Assembly (NCBI RefSeq): GCF_902493215.1
Contig: NZ_CABUOL010000001.1
Location: 186,001-250,000, forward strand
DNA length: 64,000 nt
Source of the DNA: an uncultured Mediterranea sp.
GTDB taxonomy: Bacteria; Bacteroidota; Bacteroidia; Bacteroidales; Bacteroidaceae
Direction: 5' to 3'
Shown: positions 10,024 through 18,466 of the stretch, piece after piece
Layout of the letters: each line of letters begins with the position of its first letter
Numbering within the stretch: the first letter of the stretch is position 1
Program-made: the position numbers and the translations under genes
The notes under the pieces: generated by a model
What the model saw: the letters and a program-made list of their open reading frames with translations, nothing else
What the model was told of the DNA's origin: nothing
Databases searched by the model: none

Positions 10024-11541
10024 TTACTTAATCAGATCCTTACCGGTCATCTCAGCAGGCTGAGGCATGCCGAGGATGTGGAGGATGGACGGAGCTACGT
10101 CGGCCAGCACACCATTCTCTACCTTGGCATCCTTGTTGTCCGTTACGTAAACGAAGGGCACGGGGTTCAGCGAGTGAGCGGTGTTGGGTGTACCGTCGGC
10201 GTTCAGAGCGTGGTCGGCATTACCGTGGTCGGCGATGATGATTACCTCGTAACCGTTGGCCTTGGCAGCCTCAACAGTATCCTTCACGCAGTTGTCGATG
10301 GCTACAACAGCTTTCTCGATAGCCTCGTAGATACCCGTGTGGCCCACCATGTCGCCGTTGGCATAGTTCACCACGATGAAGTCGTACTTCTGGGTGCCGA
10401 TAGCCTCAACCAGCTTGTCCTTCACTTCGTAGGCGCTCATCTCAGGCTTCAGGTCGTACGTAGCAACTTTCGGAGAAGGAACGAGGATGCGGTCTTCGTT
10501 GGCATACGGAGTTTCGCGGCCACCGTTGAAGAAGAAGGTTACGTGTGCGTATTTCTCCGTCTCGGCGATGTGGAGCTGCGTCTTGCCGTTGTTGGCCAAG
10601 TATTCGCCCAGCGTGTTCTGTACGTTCTCCTTGTCGAAGAGGATGTGCACGCCTGTGAACGAAGCGTCGTACGGCGTCATGCAGTAGTATTGCAGGCCGG
10701 GGATGGTGTGCATGCCCTGCTCCGGCATATCCTGCTGGGTCAGAACGATGGTCAGTTCCTTGGCACGGTCGTTGCGGTAGTTGAAGAAGATCACTACATC
10801 GCCTTCCTTGATGGTGCCGTCGAAAGCGCCATTTACGATAGGCTTGATGAACTCATCGGTCACACCTTCGTCGTAAGATTCCTGCATGGCCTGTACCATA
10901 TCGGTAGCCACGCGACCCTGTCCGTTGACGAGCAGGTCGTAAGCTTCCTTCACACGCTCCCAGCGCTTGTCGCGGTCCATGGCATAGAAGCGGCCCACGA
11001 TGCTGGCGATGCGGCCGGCCGACTGTGCGCAGTGGGCGGTCAGCTGCTCGATGAAGCCTTTACCGCTCTTCGGGTCGGTGTCGCGTCCGTCCATGAAGCA
11101 GTGGATGAACGTCGTGTCCTGCAGGCCGTATTCCTTGGCGATGTCGCAGAGCTTGAACAGGTGGTCGAACGAAGAGTGAACGCCGCCGTTCGAAGTCAGA
11201 CCCATGAAGTGGATGTTCTTGCCATTCTCCTTCGCATAAGAGAAAGCGTTTACAATCTCCTTGTTCTGCAGGATGCTGCCGTCGGCGCAGGCGCGGTTGA
11301 TCTTCACGAGGTCCTGATAAACGATGCGTCCGGCACCGATGTTCAGGTGACCTACTTCAGAATTACCCATCTGACCGTCGGGCAAACCTACGTTCTCGCC
11401 GCTCGCCTGGAGCTGTGAGTGCGGATAGTTGGCCAGCAGACTGTCCCAGTAAGGCGTGGGAGTATTGAAGATCACGTCGTCCTTCTGATGGTCGCCACAA
11501 CCCCAACCATCGAGAATCATTAAAAGAGCTTTCTTTGCCAT
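10024..11541 (-). CDS. gpmI: 2,3-bisphosphoglycerate-independent phosphoglycerate mutase
   Basis: The 505-residue product begins [17 protein letters not shown], with metal ligand D10 and the catalytic serine S60 in [11 protein letters not shown], both hallmarks of the alkaline-phosphatase-superfamily mutase GpmI. It interconverts 3- and 2-phosphoglycerate using two Mn2+ ions, in glycolysis. Later motifs such as [31 protein letters not shown] and ADHGNAD supply the remaining ligands. The frame stays open 46 codons further upstream, but that stretch is the translated dispersed repeat at 11586-11661, so the family N-terminus at 11541 is the real start. It is monocistronic, with its own terminator. 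Confidence 0.97.
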   Translation of the reverse strand: MAKKALLMILDGWGCGDHQKDDVIFNTPTPYWDSLLANYPHSQLQASGENVGLPDGQMGNSEVGHLNIGAGRIVYQDLVKINRACADGSILQNKEIVNAFSYAKENGKNIHFMGLTSNGGVHSSFDHLFKLCDIAKEYGLQDTTFIHCFMDGRDTDPKSGKGFIEQLTAHCAQSAGRIASIVGRFYAMDRDKRWERVKEAYDLLVNGQGRVATDMVQAMQESYDEGVTDEFIKPIVNGAFDGTIKEGDVVIFFNYRNDRAKELTIVLTQQDMPEQGMHTIPGLQYYCMTPYDASFTGVHILFDKENVQNTLGEYLANNGKTQLHIAETEKYAHVTFFFNGGRETPYANEDRILVPSPKVATYDLKPEMSAYEVKDKLVEAIGTQKYDFIVVNYANGDMVGHTGIYEAIEKAVVAIDNCVKDTVEAAKANGYEVIIIADHGNADHALNADGTPNTAHSLNPVPFVYVTDNKDAKVENGVLADVAPSILHILGMPQPAEMTGKDLIK

Positions 11542-11585
11542 AATGCTTAAAGTATTTAAAGTTTGAATCAATGCTGTTTTATCGG

Positions 11586-11661
11586 GGCACCACAGATTAC
11601 GCAGATTGACACAGATTAAAAGCAAAGGGAATCTGTGAGAATCTGTGTAATCTGTGGTGCC
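11586..11661. repeat. Dispersed inverted repeat R1, copy a (in gpmI 5' leader)
   Basis: A 76-bp near-palindrome runs from GGCACCACAGATTAC to GTAATCTGTGGTGCC. Each half is itself built of CAGATT/AATCTG steps about 10 bp apart. Related copies are at 23894-24056 and 26877-27095. Here it lies between the gpmI start and a -7 box, so it would be transcribed as part of the leader. Confidence 0.9.
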
Positions 11662-11676
11662 TATGAATTCCGTCCG

Positions 11677-11684
11677 CAAAGTTA
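11677..11684 (-). promoter_or_regulatory. -7 box likely driving gpmI
   Basis: The minus strand reads TAACTTTG, matching TAnnTTTG, 136 bp before the gpmI start and just upstream of repeat R1a. No clear TTTG is at -33. If used, the leader of gpmI mRNA would contain the whole repeat. Confidence 0.4.
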
Positions 11685-11742
11685 CAAAAAAAGATGCGTA
11701 TCTGAGGGATTAATCTATGTTAAGTTGGCAAAGAAGCCTGCT

Positions 11743-13902
11743 TCACTCCTGCGTCATGAAGCGCCAGGTCACCGTACCCACGTTGTCGGGCTTACCTTTC
11801 TCCGCTTTGGAGATATGGCCTTTCAGCCGTCCCTTGCGGTCGCGGGTCACGCGGATGTCGCGCCACGCGTATTCGCCCCGCTCGTAATCGTAGGTCTCGC
11901 CGTCGTCGTCGTACAGACGATACTGGCCGTCGGCCTTCCCGTAGTGACGAATTTCGAGGTTCATCTTCTGCCCGGCAGCAGGCGTATGCAGTACCGGCTC
12001 CATCAGGGGAATGATGGCCCCGTCCTTCACAAACACAGGGATACGGTCCAAGCCCGGCGAAACGGTAATGGTCTGCCCGTTGCCTACGTACTCGCCCGTG
12101 TAGAAGTCGTACCAGTTGCCCTTCGGCAGCACTACCGTACGTTGGGTCTGGCCCGCAAACAGCGGAGCTACCAGCAGGTATTCGCCCGCCATGTACTGGT
12201 CCTTGATTTCCCTTGACACAGCCTCCAGATAGGGATTGGTTTCCAGGTCGGCATTCCGCTGTTCTTGACTTTCTGCCTCAGTAGGAATGAAACCCGGCTC
12301 CAGGTTCATGGCCCGGAAAGGAGGGATGCCGTCGAAATGATAGCGGGCAAACTCCGTGTACCAGTAGGGCATCATGCGCATACGCAGCAGAGCGTATTCT
12401 TTCACCTGTTCGGCCACCTCGGGGAACGACCAGGGCTTCGTACCGCTGGCCCAGGCGTTGAGCATGGCCATCGGCGAGAAGACTACCGTCTGGAAGCGGC
12501 GCAGCCACTCCTCGGCAGTCTTGGAGCCACGTACCTCGGGGGTCCAAAGCACGCCGCAGAAACCCGAATTGATGAGGGCCGTAATAAAGTCGGGATGGCT
12601 GTAGTAGTCGTTGTAGATGACGTAGGGATAGGCGCTGGCACCGGCATTGGAAGCACGTACCAGTCCATAGGTGCGCTGGTTGCGTTGGCGGTACAGGTCG
12701 GTCGTCGTGCGCTGCACCCACAGGCCGTAGGTTTGCCGCATCTGCTCGGCCGACACACCGCTGGGGAAGGTAGCCACGTCGGGCCACAGCCAACGGTCGT
12801 AACCGTCCACCTCGTCCACCTTGTAGCCGCTCACACCGATGCTCACATGTTCCTTGTCCAACTTGTCCATCCAGAGCCGGCGGCCCTTCTCGTGAGCCAG
12901 GTCGGGCACAATACCACACCACACCGTGTGCGAACCGCTCAGCGGATACATCTGTTTATAGATGTCCGACTCGGGCGAAACATAGGGATTGGTCCACAGG
13001 TTGATGCGGATGCCGCGCTCCTTCATCTCGTCCACAAAAGCCTTCGGTTGGGGGAAGCGGTGCTGGTCCCACTCGAACGTACACGGATAGGACTTGCTCT
13101 GCCAGCCGGGCTCCAGGCCGATGAAGTCGAGCGGATATCCGCGGCGTTCAAACTCGCCGGCTTCCTGCTTCACCTGCTCGGCCGTATAGAGCGAGGGAGT
13201 GCGGTGCGTGAAGCCCAGCCCCCAGCGCGGAGGCAACGTGCCTCCTCCGCAGAACAGGTTGTAACGGCGTACCACGTCCATCGGTTCGGGACCGGCAAAC
13301 AGATAAATCTCAACCCCCGGAGCCGGAACCAGAATCGACACGGCGTCCGAATAGGGATTGGCACTCCACGTCTTGTCCGTATTGCGGTCCTTGGCCACGG
13401 GCGCGTCGGGGCTGTCCTTGCGCGAGCCGCTGCCGGCATACACGGTGAGGTAGCGGGCCGAGTTGACCAACACTCCATAGCCGAGACTCGACACATAGAA
13501 GGGAACCGGCGCATGGGTACGGCCGTCATCCCGACCGTCATAATGATCTACATGCAGATTCATGATGCGCCCGCGCTGGTGCACCGTCTTGAAGTTCAGC
13601 CCGAAGCCATACAATTGTTCCTTCCGTTGCAGGGGAACACTGATGTAGGTCTTGCCGTCCTGCAAAGTGGCTGTTATCTGGTCGGCCAGCGGTGGAAGGG
13701 TTACTTCCGGCAGGCGGGTAAATCCCTCCTCCAAGGGTTTGCAGCCCGCTACGTCCAGCAAGGAATACGACTCCGGAGTGCCTACCACTCCTTTCCACAC
13801 ACCCGGCTCTACCGCCGTCCAACGGATTTGTGCCCGCAGAGAGGGCAGCAGCAACATCAGGCACAAGCCTAATGCCAAAATGAATTTCCTGTTTTGTTTC
13901 AT
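11743..13902 (-). CDS. Secreted glycoside hydrolase family 31 protein
   Basis: The 719-residue product has a signal peptide (MKQNRKFILALGLCLMLLLP, then SLRAQ), an N-terminal galactose-mutarotase-like beta domain, a TIM barrel and a C-terminal beta region ending with LYDDDGETYDYERGEY, all typical of GH31. The barrel contains FTHRTPSLYT, PLDFIGLEPGW and GYKVDEVDGYD, in which D363 is the likely nucleophile; D432 in VIYNDYYSHPDF is the likely acid/base. The usual DIGGF after the acid/base region is replaced by WTPEVRG, so the substrate pocket differs from ordinary alpha-glucosidases. Alpha-glucosidase, alpha-xylosidase or alpha-galactosidase activity cannot be separated by eye. The start at 13902 begins the signal peptide. 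It is transcribed divergently from the TlpA-like gene. Confidence 0.88.
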   Translation of the reverse strand: MKQNRKFILALGLCLMLLLPSLRAQIRWTAVEPGVWKGVVGTPESYSLLDVAGCKPLEEGFTRLPEVTLPPLADQITATLQDGKTYISVPLQRKEQLYGFGLNFKTVHQRGRIMNLHVDHYDGRDDGRTHAPVPFYVSSLGYGVLVNSARYLTVYAGSGSRKDSPDAPVAKDRNTDKTWSANPYSDAVSILVPAPGVEIYLFAGPEPMDVVRRYNLFCGGGTLPPRWGLGFTHRTPSLYTAEQVKQEAGEFERRGYPLDFIGLEPGWQSKSYPCTFEWDQHRFPQPKAFVDEMKERGIRINLWTNPYVSPESDIYKQMYPLSGSHTVWCGIVPDLAHEKGRRLWMDKLDKEHVSIGVSGYKVDEVDGYDRWLWPDVATFPSGVSAEQMRQTYGLWVQRTTTDLYRQRNQRTYGLVRASNAGASAYPYVIYNDYYSHPDFITALINSGFCGVLWTPEVRGSKTAEEWLRRFQTVVFSPMAMLNAWASGTKPWSFPEVAEQVKEYALLRMRMMPYWYTEFARYHFDGIPPFRAMNLEPGFIPTEAESQEQRNADLETNPYLEAVSREIKDQYMAGEYLLVAPLFAGQTQRTVVLPKGNWYDFYTGEYVGNGQTITVSPGLDRIPVFVKDGAIIPLMEPVLHTPAAGQKMNLEIRHYGKADGQYRLYDDDGETYDYERGEYAWRDIRVTRDRKGRLKGHISKAEKGKPDNVGTVTWRFMTQE

Positions 13903-13927
13903 GGTTTGTTTAAGTTTGCTCTGCCTG

Positions 13928-13935
13928 CAAAGATA
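13928..13935 (-). promoter_or_regulatory. -7 box of GH31 gene promoter
   Basis: The minus strand reads TATCTTTG, 26 bp upstream of the GH31 start codon. A matching -33 TTTG is not evident. Confidence 0.5.
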
Positions 13936-14036
13936 CAGTTTTTTTCTGTCCGCACCCATCATGCGAACGGAATAAAGCCTCCTTTCACCCCACTTCTCCT
14001 ATCCCAGTGCCGCTAAGGTAAAAGGATGTCATGCAC

Positions 14037-14124
14037 AAGATGCCATCTTGAGCAACACGAGATGCCATCTTGTACAGCATGAGATGCCATCTTGTGCAGC
14101 ATGAGATAGTATCTTATGCAGCTA
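14037..14124. repeat. 22-bp-period dyad array C
   Basis: Four contiguous 22-bp units start at 14037, 14059, 14081 and 14103. Units one to three have the dyad AGATG-c-CATCT, extended in unit one to CAAGATGcCATCTTG. Unit four has AGATA-g-TATCT, so both arms changed together and symmetry was kept. The array lies in the 394-bp divergent gap between the GH31 and TlpA-like genes, about 105 bp upstream of the latter's promoter. The remainder of that gap shows nothing else except the two promoters. Confidence 0.85.
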
Positions 14125-14226
14125 TTCCCAGTGAGTTTCGCTTCGTGGCATCCGACGCGGCGGTCGATACCCTGCCCGAAGAACCAGAGAAATATCAGCT
14201 TCCGCATCATTTTTCGGCATAAATCC

Positions 14227-14257
14227 GTTGCAACTATCTTCCTTTTTTTTACCTTTG
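14227..14257 (+). promoter_or_regulatory. Promoter of TlpA-like gene
   Basis: GTTG at 14227-14230 and TACCTTTG at 14250-14257 are separated by 19 bp. The -7 box is perfect and the -33 has three of four bases. The start codon is 40 bp downstream. Confidence 0.65.
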
Positions 14258-14296
14258 TACGAAAATCAAGTACATACAATCAATACTGATACCATT

Positions 14297-16531
14297 ATGA
14301 ACTCAATGAAAAAAATCTTTTGCGGCCTTCTGTTCCTTTTGTCGGGACTCCTGCTGACGGCACAAACCATCGAGAACCCCACATTCAAGGCCCGCAACGG
14401 CAGCATCCACAACATCACCCGCATCGAACGGACGCCCGAGTGTACCAAAGTCTATATCCACGCCATCTTCCGCCCGCACTGGTGGATTATGGAGAACGGC
14501 GACAGCTATCTGGAAGATGCCGCCACCGGTAAACACTATGCACAAACGGGCGCCGAAGGCATCGAGCTGAAAAAGGAAACCTACATGCCCGACTCGGGTG
14601 AAATGGATTTCGTACTACTGTTCGAGCCGCTGCCGTCGGATGTACAGACCATCCACCTCATCGCTCCGAATGATACGGAAGGTAATACTTATGACATCTC
14701 GCTCGTCCCCGCTCCCAAGGATAAGCAACCCTTGAATTCGGTGGAAGGAAACTGGTTTACCGACGACACACAAGGCCGATGGGCGTATGGCATCTACGAC
14801 TTCCTTGTCATCGCAAACAACCGCCTGTACGACCTGAAGAAATGCCGCAAGAAAGGCAAACGGCTGATACTGGCTGCACAAAGCCGCGCCGACGGTTCTT
14901 CCGTAACGCTGCAGCTGACACCCCGCAAGGACGGTTCCTGCCTCATTGCCCTTGACGGCGGCGAAACGCAACGCTATGTCCGCACCCGCCCCGACACACC
15001 TGCCGTGGAAGCCGACAACGGCTATGGCGACGACTTCTTCCGCAACGACAGCGTCTGCCTGCAAGGCTATCTGGACGGCTACGACCCGCGGCTGGGCTTC
15101 GACAGCGGCATCCTGTATCTGGAAGACGAAATCACAAACCAAGATTATCCAACAGTAGTTCCCATCCGCCCTGACGGAAGTTTCCAATGCAAGTTTCTCG
15201 TACAGCATCCTATTTGGCAAAGCATTGTATTTAACGACAATTGGATACCCTTCTATGCTGAACCTAAAGATACTGTCACTCTCTACCTTAATTGGGAAGA
15301 TATATTGGCTAAAAGTCGGGCGCGCGACCACAGTTACCCGCTCCCCCATACGGCCCATATGGGCAGAAGAGCCGACCTGTCGTACCTCGTCACTACACTG
15401 AATAGTTCTTTCGAATATCCGTACGACAAACTGAGCAAGGCGCAAAAGACACTGACACCAGCCCAGTTCCAGGAAGAATTGAATCCCATTGCAGACCAAT
15501 GGAAGCAGCAGGCCGACTCGCTCTGCCGCCTCTATGCCCCCTCGCAGAAAGCCGTGTCGCTGATACGCAATCACATGAACCTCCAAAAAGGAGAGTACTT
15601 CCTCGATTTCCAAATGATGCGTGGTTTCTATGCCCAGCAAGACAGCACCAACCAGGCACTGAAGGTGCAGCCCGACGCTTCGTATTACCACTTCCTGAAA
15701 GAGATGCCTTTGGACGATCCGTCGGCATTCGCAGATCTGTCCATAAGCACCTTCATCAACCGCTTTGAATTCATGGAGCCTCTTTCCTTATCTATCAGTA
15801 AACAAGTAGAAATACAAAACGACCCAGCCTTTCAGGCTCTGCCCAACGACCAAAAGCCACTGCAACTTGAACTAAAGCTCTATGAGATAAAGGACAGCAT
15901 CGCCAACAACCTATACACCAGGCCTTCGCCCTTGTTCTGGCAGGCAGCCTTTGTACGTCACCTGCGCTATATACTGTCCAATGCATTGAAGCGACGACAG
16001 GATGCCGAAACCTTCCTCAGCCGGACAGAGAAGACCCTTACCCATCCCTACCTTCGAGCTACGGCCCGAAACCTGCTGGAAGAATTGTGCCCCGAAACCC
16101 GACCTGCGACCTATCAGCTGCCCGAGGGAAAAGCGACCGACATCTTCCGCCGCATCATCGCTCCTCATGCGGGCAAGGTTTTGTTTGTCGACTTCTGGGC
16201 CACCACCTGCGGTCCGTGTCGGGGAGGCATACAAGCCACGGCCGACCTGCGCAAGCAATATCGCAACCATCCCGAGTTCCAGTTTGTCTACATCACCAGC
16301 GAAAACGAATCGCCCGAGAAATCCTATACAGACTATGTGGAGAAGCACCTGAAAGGCGAAGCCTGCTACCGCCTGACGGACACGGAATACAAGTACATGC
16401 GCCAGCTCTTCCAGTTCAACGGCATTCCGCATTACGTAGTGGTGGAGAAAGACGGCAGTATCTCTACCGAAAAGGTAGACGCCTATAACCTGGCCGGCTT
16501 CCTGAAACGACGTTTTGAAAACAAACAATAA
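14297..16531 (+). CDS. TlpA-like thioredoxin-fold protein with long N-terminal region
   Basis: The 744-residue product has a signal peptide (MNSMKKIFCGLLFLLSGLLL, then TAQT). The last 130 residues form a TlpA/ResA-type thioredoxin domain with VDFWATTCGPCRGG (C638 and C641) and the cis-proline region FNGIPHYVVVEKDG. The 600 residues before it contain beta-rich and helical stretches usual in Bacteroidetes exported proteins of this type and no motif that I can name. Such proteins are thought to act as periplasmic disulfide reductases or redox sensors. The start may instead be the ATG at 14306. The gene stands alone between its own promoter and a strong terminator. The substrate is unknown. Confidence 0.8.
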   Translation: MNSMKKIFCGLLFLLSGLLLTAQTIENPTFKARNGSIHNITRIERTPECTKVYIHAIFRPHWWIMENGDSYLEDAATGKHYAQTGAEGIELKKETYMPDSGEMDFVLLFEPLPSDVQTIHLIAPNDTEGNTYDISLVPAPKDKQPLNSVEGNWFTDDTQGRWAYGIYDFLVIANNRLYDLKKCRKKGKRLILAAQSRADGSSVTLQLTPRKDGSCLIALDGGETQRYVRTRPDTPAVEADNGYGDDFFRNDSVCLQGYLDGYDPRLGFDSGILYLEDEITNQDYPTVVPIRPDGSFQCKFLVQHPIWQSIVFNDNWIPFYAEPKDTVTLYLNWEDILAKSRARDHSYPLPHTAHMGRRADLSYLVTTLNSSFEYPYDKLSKAQKTLTPAQFQEELNPIADQWKQQADSLCRLYAPSQKAVSLIRNHMNLQKGEYFLDFQMMRGFYAQQDSTNQALKVQPDASYYHFLKEMPLDDPSAFADLSISTFINRFEFMEPLSLSISKQVEIQNDPAFQALPNDQKPLQLELKLYEIKDSIANNLYTRPSPLFWQAAFVRHLRYILSNALKRRQDAETFLSRTEKTLTHPYLRATARNLLEELCPETRPATYQLPEGKATDIFRRIIAPHAGKVLFVDFWATTCGPCRGGIQATADLRKQYRNHPEFQFVYITSENESPEKSYTDYVEKHLKGEACYRLTDTEYKYMRQLFQFNGIPHYVVVEKDGSISTEKVDAYNLAGFLKRRFENKQ

Positions 16532-16585
16532 GCCGTCTCCACAGATGGCAACATCGTGAAAATCGAAACAAAACCTAAAAAACAG

Positions 16586-16618
16586 AATCGGAGGCACCGC
16601 AAATGCCTCCGATTTTCT
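16586..16618 (+). terminator. Terminator of TlpA-like gene
   Basis: AATCGGAGGCA at 16586-16596 pairs perfectly with TGCCTCCGATT at 16604-16614 around a 7-base loop, followed by TTC and the next promoter box. Confidence 0.85.
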
Positions 16619-16625
16619 ATCTTTG
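16618..16625 (+). promoter_or_regulatory. -7 box of corA-like gene promoter
   Basis: TATCTTTG fits the consensus and begins where the preceding terminator ends. It would give a leader of about 140 nt before the corA-like start. No TTTG at -33 is seen; that region is inside the terminator stem. Confidence 0.5.
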
Positions 16626-16706
16626 CCCCGCAAAAATAAAATTGAGAACAACAGATATGGACGATTCCAATCCACGAACGTGTAACAACAGTATGAATCC
16701 CTAACC

Positions 16707-16761
16707 GCGGACGGAGACTTTCTGCATCGCCAGCCTCCGTACGCAACCTAAGAAAGGAGGC
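16707..16761 (+). promoter_or_regulatory. Candidate leader switch that masks the corA-like ribosome site
   Basis: Two mutually exclusive stems can be drawn. In one, ACGGAG (16711-16716) pairs with CTCCGT (16735-16740), extended by GCG/CGC beyond a mismatch. In the other, GCCTCC (16733-16738) pairs with GGAGGC (16756-16761), covering the Shine-Dalgarno sequence AAAGGAGG, 9 nt from the start codon. The two share CTCC. This is seen by eye only; no known riboswitch class is recognised. Confidence 0.35.
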
Positions 16762-16769
16762 CTTAACCG

Positions 16770-17696
16770 ATGAGAAAGTATCTCTACAGCGAAAACGGTT
16801 TCGTTGAGAAACCTCTGTGGGCGCCCAATTGCTGGGTAAACGTAGAATGCCCCGACCACGACGATTTCCAGTTCCTCACCCGCGAACTGAATGTTCCCGA
16901 ATCTTTCCTCGAAGACATTGCCGACGCCGACGAACGGCCGCGTACCGAAACCGAAGGCAACTGGCTGCTCACCATCCTGCGTATCCCCATGCAGAGCAGC
17001 AACCCGCAGATACCCTTCATCACGGTGCCCATCGGCATCATCACCAACAACGACATCATTGTCTCCGTCTGCTATCACCAGACAGAACTGTTGCCGGACT
17101 TCATCCAGCATACGCGCCGCAAGAACATCTGCGTGAACAACAAGCTGGAACTGATTCTGCGCCTCATCTACTCCTCGGCTGTCTGGTTCCTGAAGTACCT
17201 GAAGCAGATCAACAACGAGGTGGCCAACGCCGAAAAGGAACTGGAAAAGAGCATCCGCAACGAAGACCTGCTACGCCTGATGAAGCTTCAGAAAACGCTT
17301 GTTTACTTCGACACCTCCATCCGCGGCAACGAGGTACTGATAGGCCGCCTGAAGAACATCTTCCAGAACACCGGCATGCTGGACATGGAGCTGCTGGACG
17401 ACGCCGTCATCGAACTGCGCCAGGCCTACAACACGGTGAACATCTACAGCGACATCCTCACCGGCACGATGGATGCCTTCGCCTCTATCATCTCGAACAA
17501 CGTGAACGACATCATGAAACGCATGACGAGCCTCAGCATCACACTGATGATTCCCACCGTCATCGCCAGCTTCTATGGCATGAACGTGGACATCCATCTG
17601 GAAAGTTTTCCTCATGCATTCCTGCTCATCGTGCTCCTCTCGGCAGCCATCTCGGCAGGCACGTTTGTTTGGTTCAGAAAAATAAAATGGTTCTAG
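16770..17696 (+). CDS. CorA-family magnesium/divalent metal transporter
   Basis: The 308-residue product has the long alpha/beta N-terminal cytosolic domain and stalk helix of CorA, and two C-terminal membrane segments (about residues 246-267 and 277-299). The diagnostic loop motif YGMN (in ASFYGMNVD) lies between them, so the pentameric-channel family is clear. CorA members move Mg2+, Co2+ or Ni2+ down the membrane potential. The start is preceded by AAAGGAGG at good spacing, unusual for Bacteroides, where strong Shine-Dalgarno sequences are rare. A 140-nt leader with alternative hairpins lies before it. It ends only 4 bp from the end of convergent rnhB. Confidence 0.92.
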   Translation: MRKYLYSENGFVEKPLWAPNCWVNVECPDHDDFQFLTRELNVPESFLEDIADADERPRTETEGNWLLTILRIPMQSSNPQIPFITVPIGIITNNDIIVSVCYHQTELLPDFIQHTRRKNICVNNKLELILRLIYSSAVWFLKYLKQINNEVANAEKELEKSIRNEDLLRLMKLQKTLVYFDTSIRGNEVLIGRLKNIFQNTGMLDMELLDDAVIELRQAYNTVNIYSDILTGTMDAFASIISNNVNDIMKRMTSLSITLMIPTVIASFYGMNVDIHLESFPHAFLLIVLLSAAISAGTFVWFRKIKWF

Positions 17697-17700
17697 ACGC

Positions 17701-18306
17701 TCACTTGAAGTCCAAAGAAAGCTGACCGTCACCCAATAAATTGAACGACAAACGGTGGTAGGGCGTGGTACCACGGGCGACAATAGCGGCACGGTGCTTC
17801 TTGGTAGGATAGCCTTTGTTGTGGTTCCAGCCGTAGTAAGGAAACTCTTCGTGCAGACGGTTCATGTAGTCGTCGCGGTAGGTCTTGGCCAAAATCGATG
17901 CTGCGGCGATGGAGAGGTACTTGCCGTCACCCTTTACCACCGTGGTATGAGGGATGTCGGGATAGGGTTTGAAGCGGTTGCCGTCGATGAGCAGGTGCTG
18001 GGGACGTATCTTCAGCTGGGCGACGGCACGGTGCATGGCCAGGAAAGAGGCGTTGAGGATGTTGATTTCATCAATCTCCTGCGGAGTGACGACACCGACG
18101 GCCCAGGCCAAAGCCTCGCGTTCGATGACCTCGCGCAAGGCATAACGCTGGCGTTCGGTCAGCTGTTTGGAGTCGTTGAGCAGGTCGTTACGGAAATCCT
18201 GGGGCAGAATGACGGAAGCGGCATATACGGCTCCGGCCAGGCAACCGCGGCCTGCTTCGTCGCATCCGGCTTCGATGAGGTGGGGATTTAAATAAGGTAA
18301 TAACAT
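17701..18306 (-). CDS. rnhB: Ribonuclease HII
   Basis: The 201-residue product has the RNase HII core: [14 protein letters not shown] with D16 and E17, LLIDGNRF with D108, and SILAKTYRD with D145, together the four acidic residues that bind the two catalytic metals. It cleaves RNA in RNA-DNA hybrids and single ribonucleotides in DNA. The start [10 protein letters not shown] at 18306 fits the family; the frame is open for 23 further codons upstream but these overlap the region next to the protease promoter and look unlike RNase HII. Convergent with the corA-like gene, with 4 bp between stop codons and no terminator between. Confidence 0.95.
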   Translation of the reverse strand: MLLPYLNPHLIEAGCDEAGRGCLAGAVYAASVILPQDFRNDLLNDSKQLTERQRYALREVIEREALAWAVGVVTPQEIDEINILNASFLAMHRAVAQLKIRPQHLLIDGNRFKPYPDIPHTTVVKGDGKYLSIAAASILAKTYRDDYMNRLHEEFPYYGWNHNKGYPTKKHRAAIVARGTTPYHRLSFNLLGDGQLSLDFK

Positions 18307-18392
18307 CTCAATATCTCTAATACGTTCTGTGTACAAAGGTACGCAATAATCCCACAAAATACATTCCTTTTTCACTTTATTGACAGATCAGA

Positions 18393-18424
18393 TTTGCGAT
18401 ATTATCCGAAGAAGTCTATATTTG
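18393..18424 (+). promoter_or_regulatory. Promoter of C1-peptidase/LamG gene
   Basis: TTTG at 18393-18396 and TATATTTG at 18417-18424 are separated by 20 bp, an exact Bacteroides consensus pair, 42 bp before the start codon. Confidence 0.75.
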
Positions 18425-18466
18425 TCAGCCAATAAACATAAACAACAATCTAACAATCAAGATTTC

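Noticed and set aside
11586..11661. R1a as an invertible promoter (phase variation)
   Set aside because: There is no promoter between the arms, the arms are almost contiguous, and no recombinase gene is in the window.
11542..11679. N-terminal extension of gpmI by 46 codons
   Set aside because: The extension is translated repeat R1 sequence and unlike any GpmI N-terminus.
7944..14124. Regular 22-bp arrays read as CRISPR
   Set aside because: Units are contiguous with no spacers, each unit is itself a dyad, and no cas gene is nearby.
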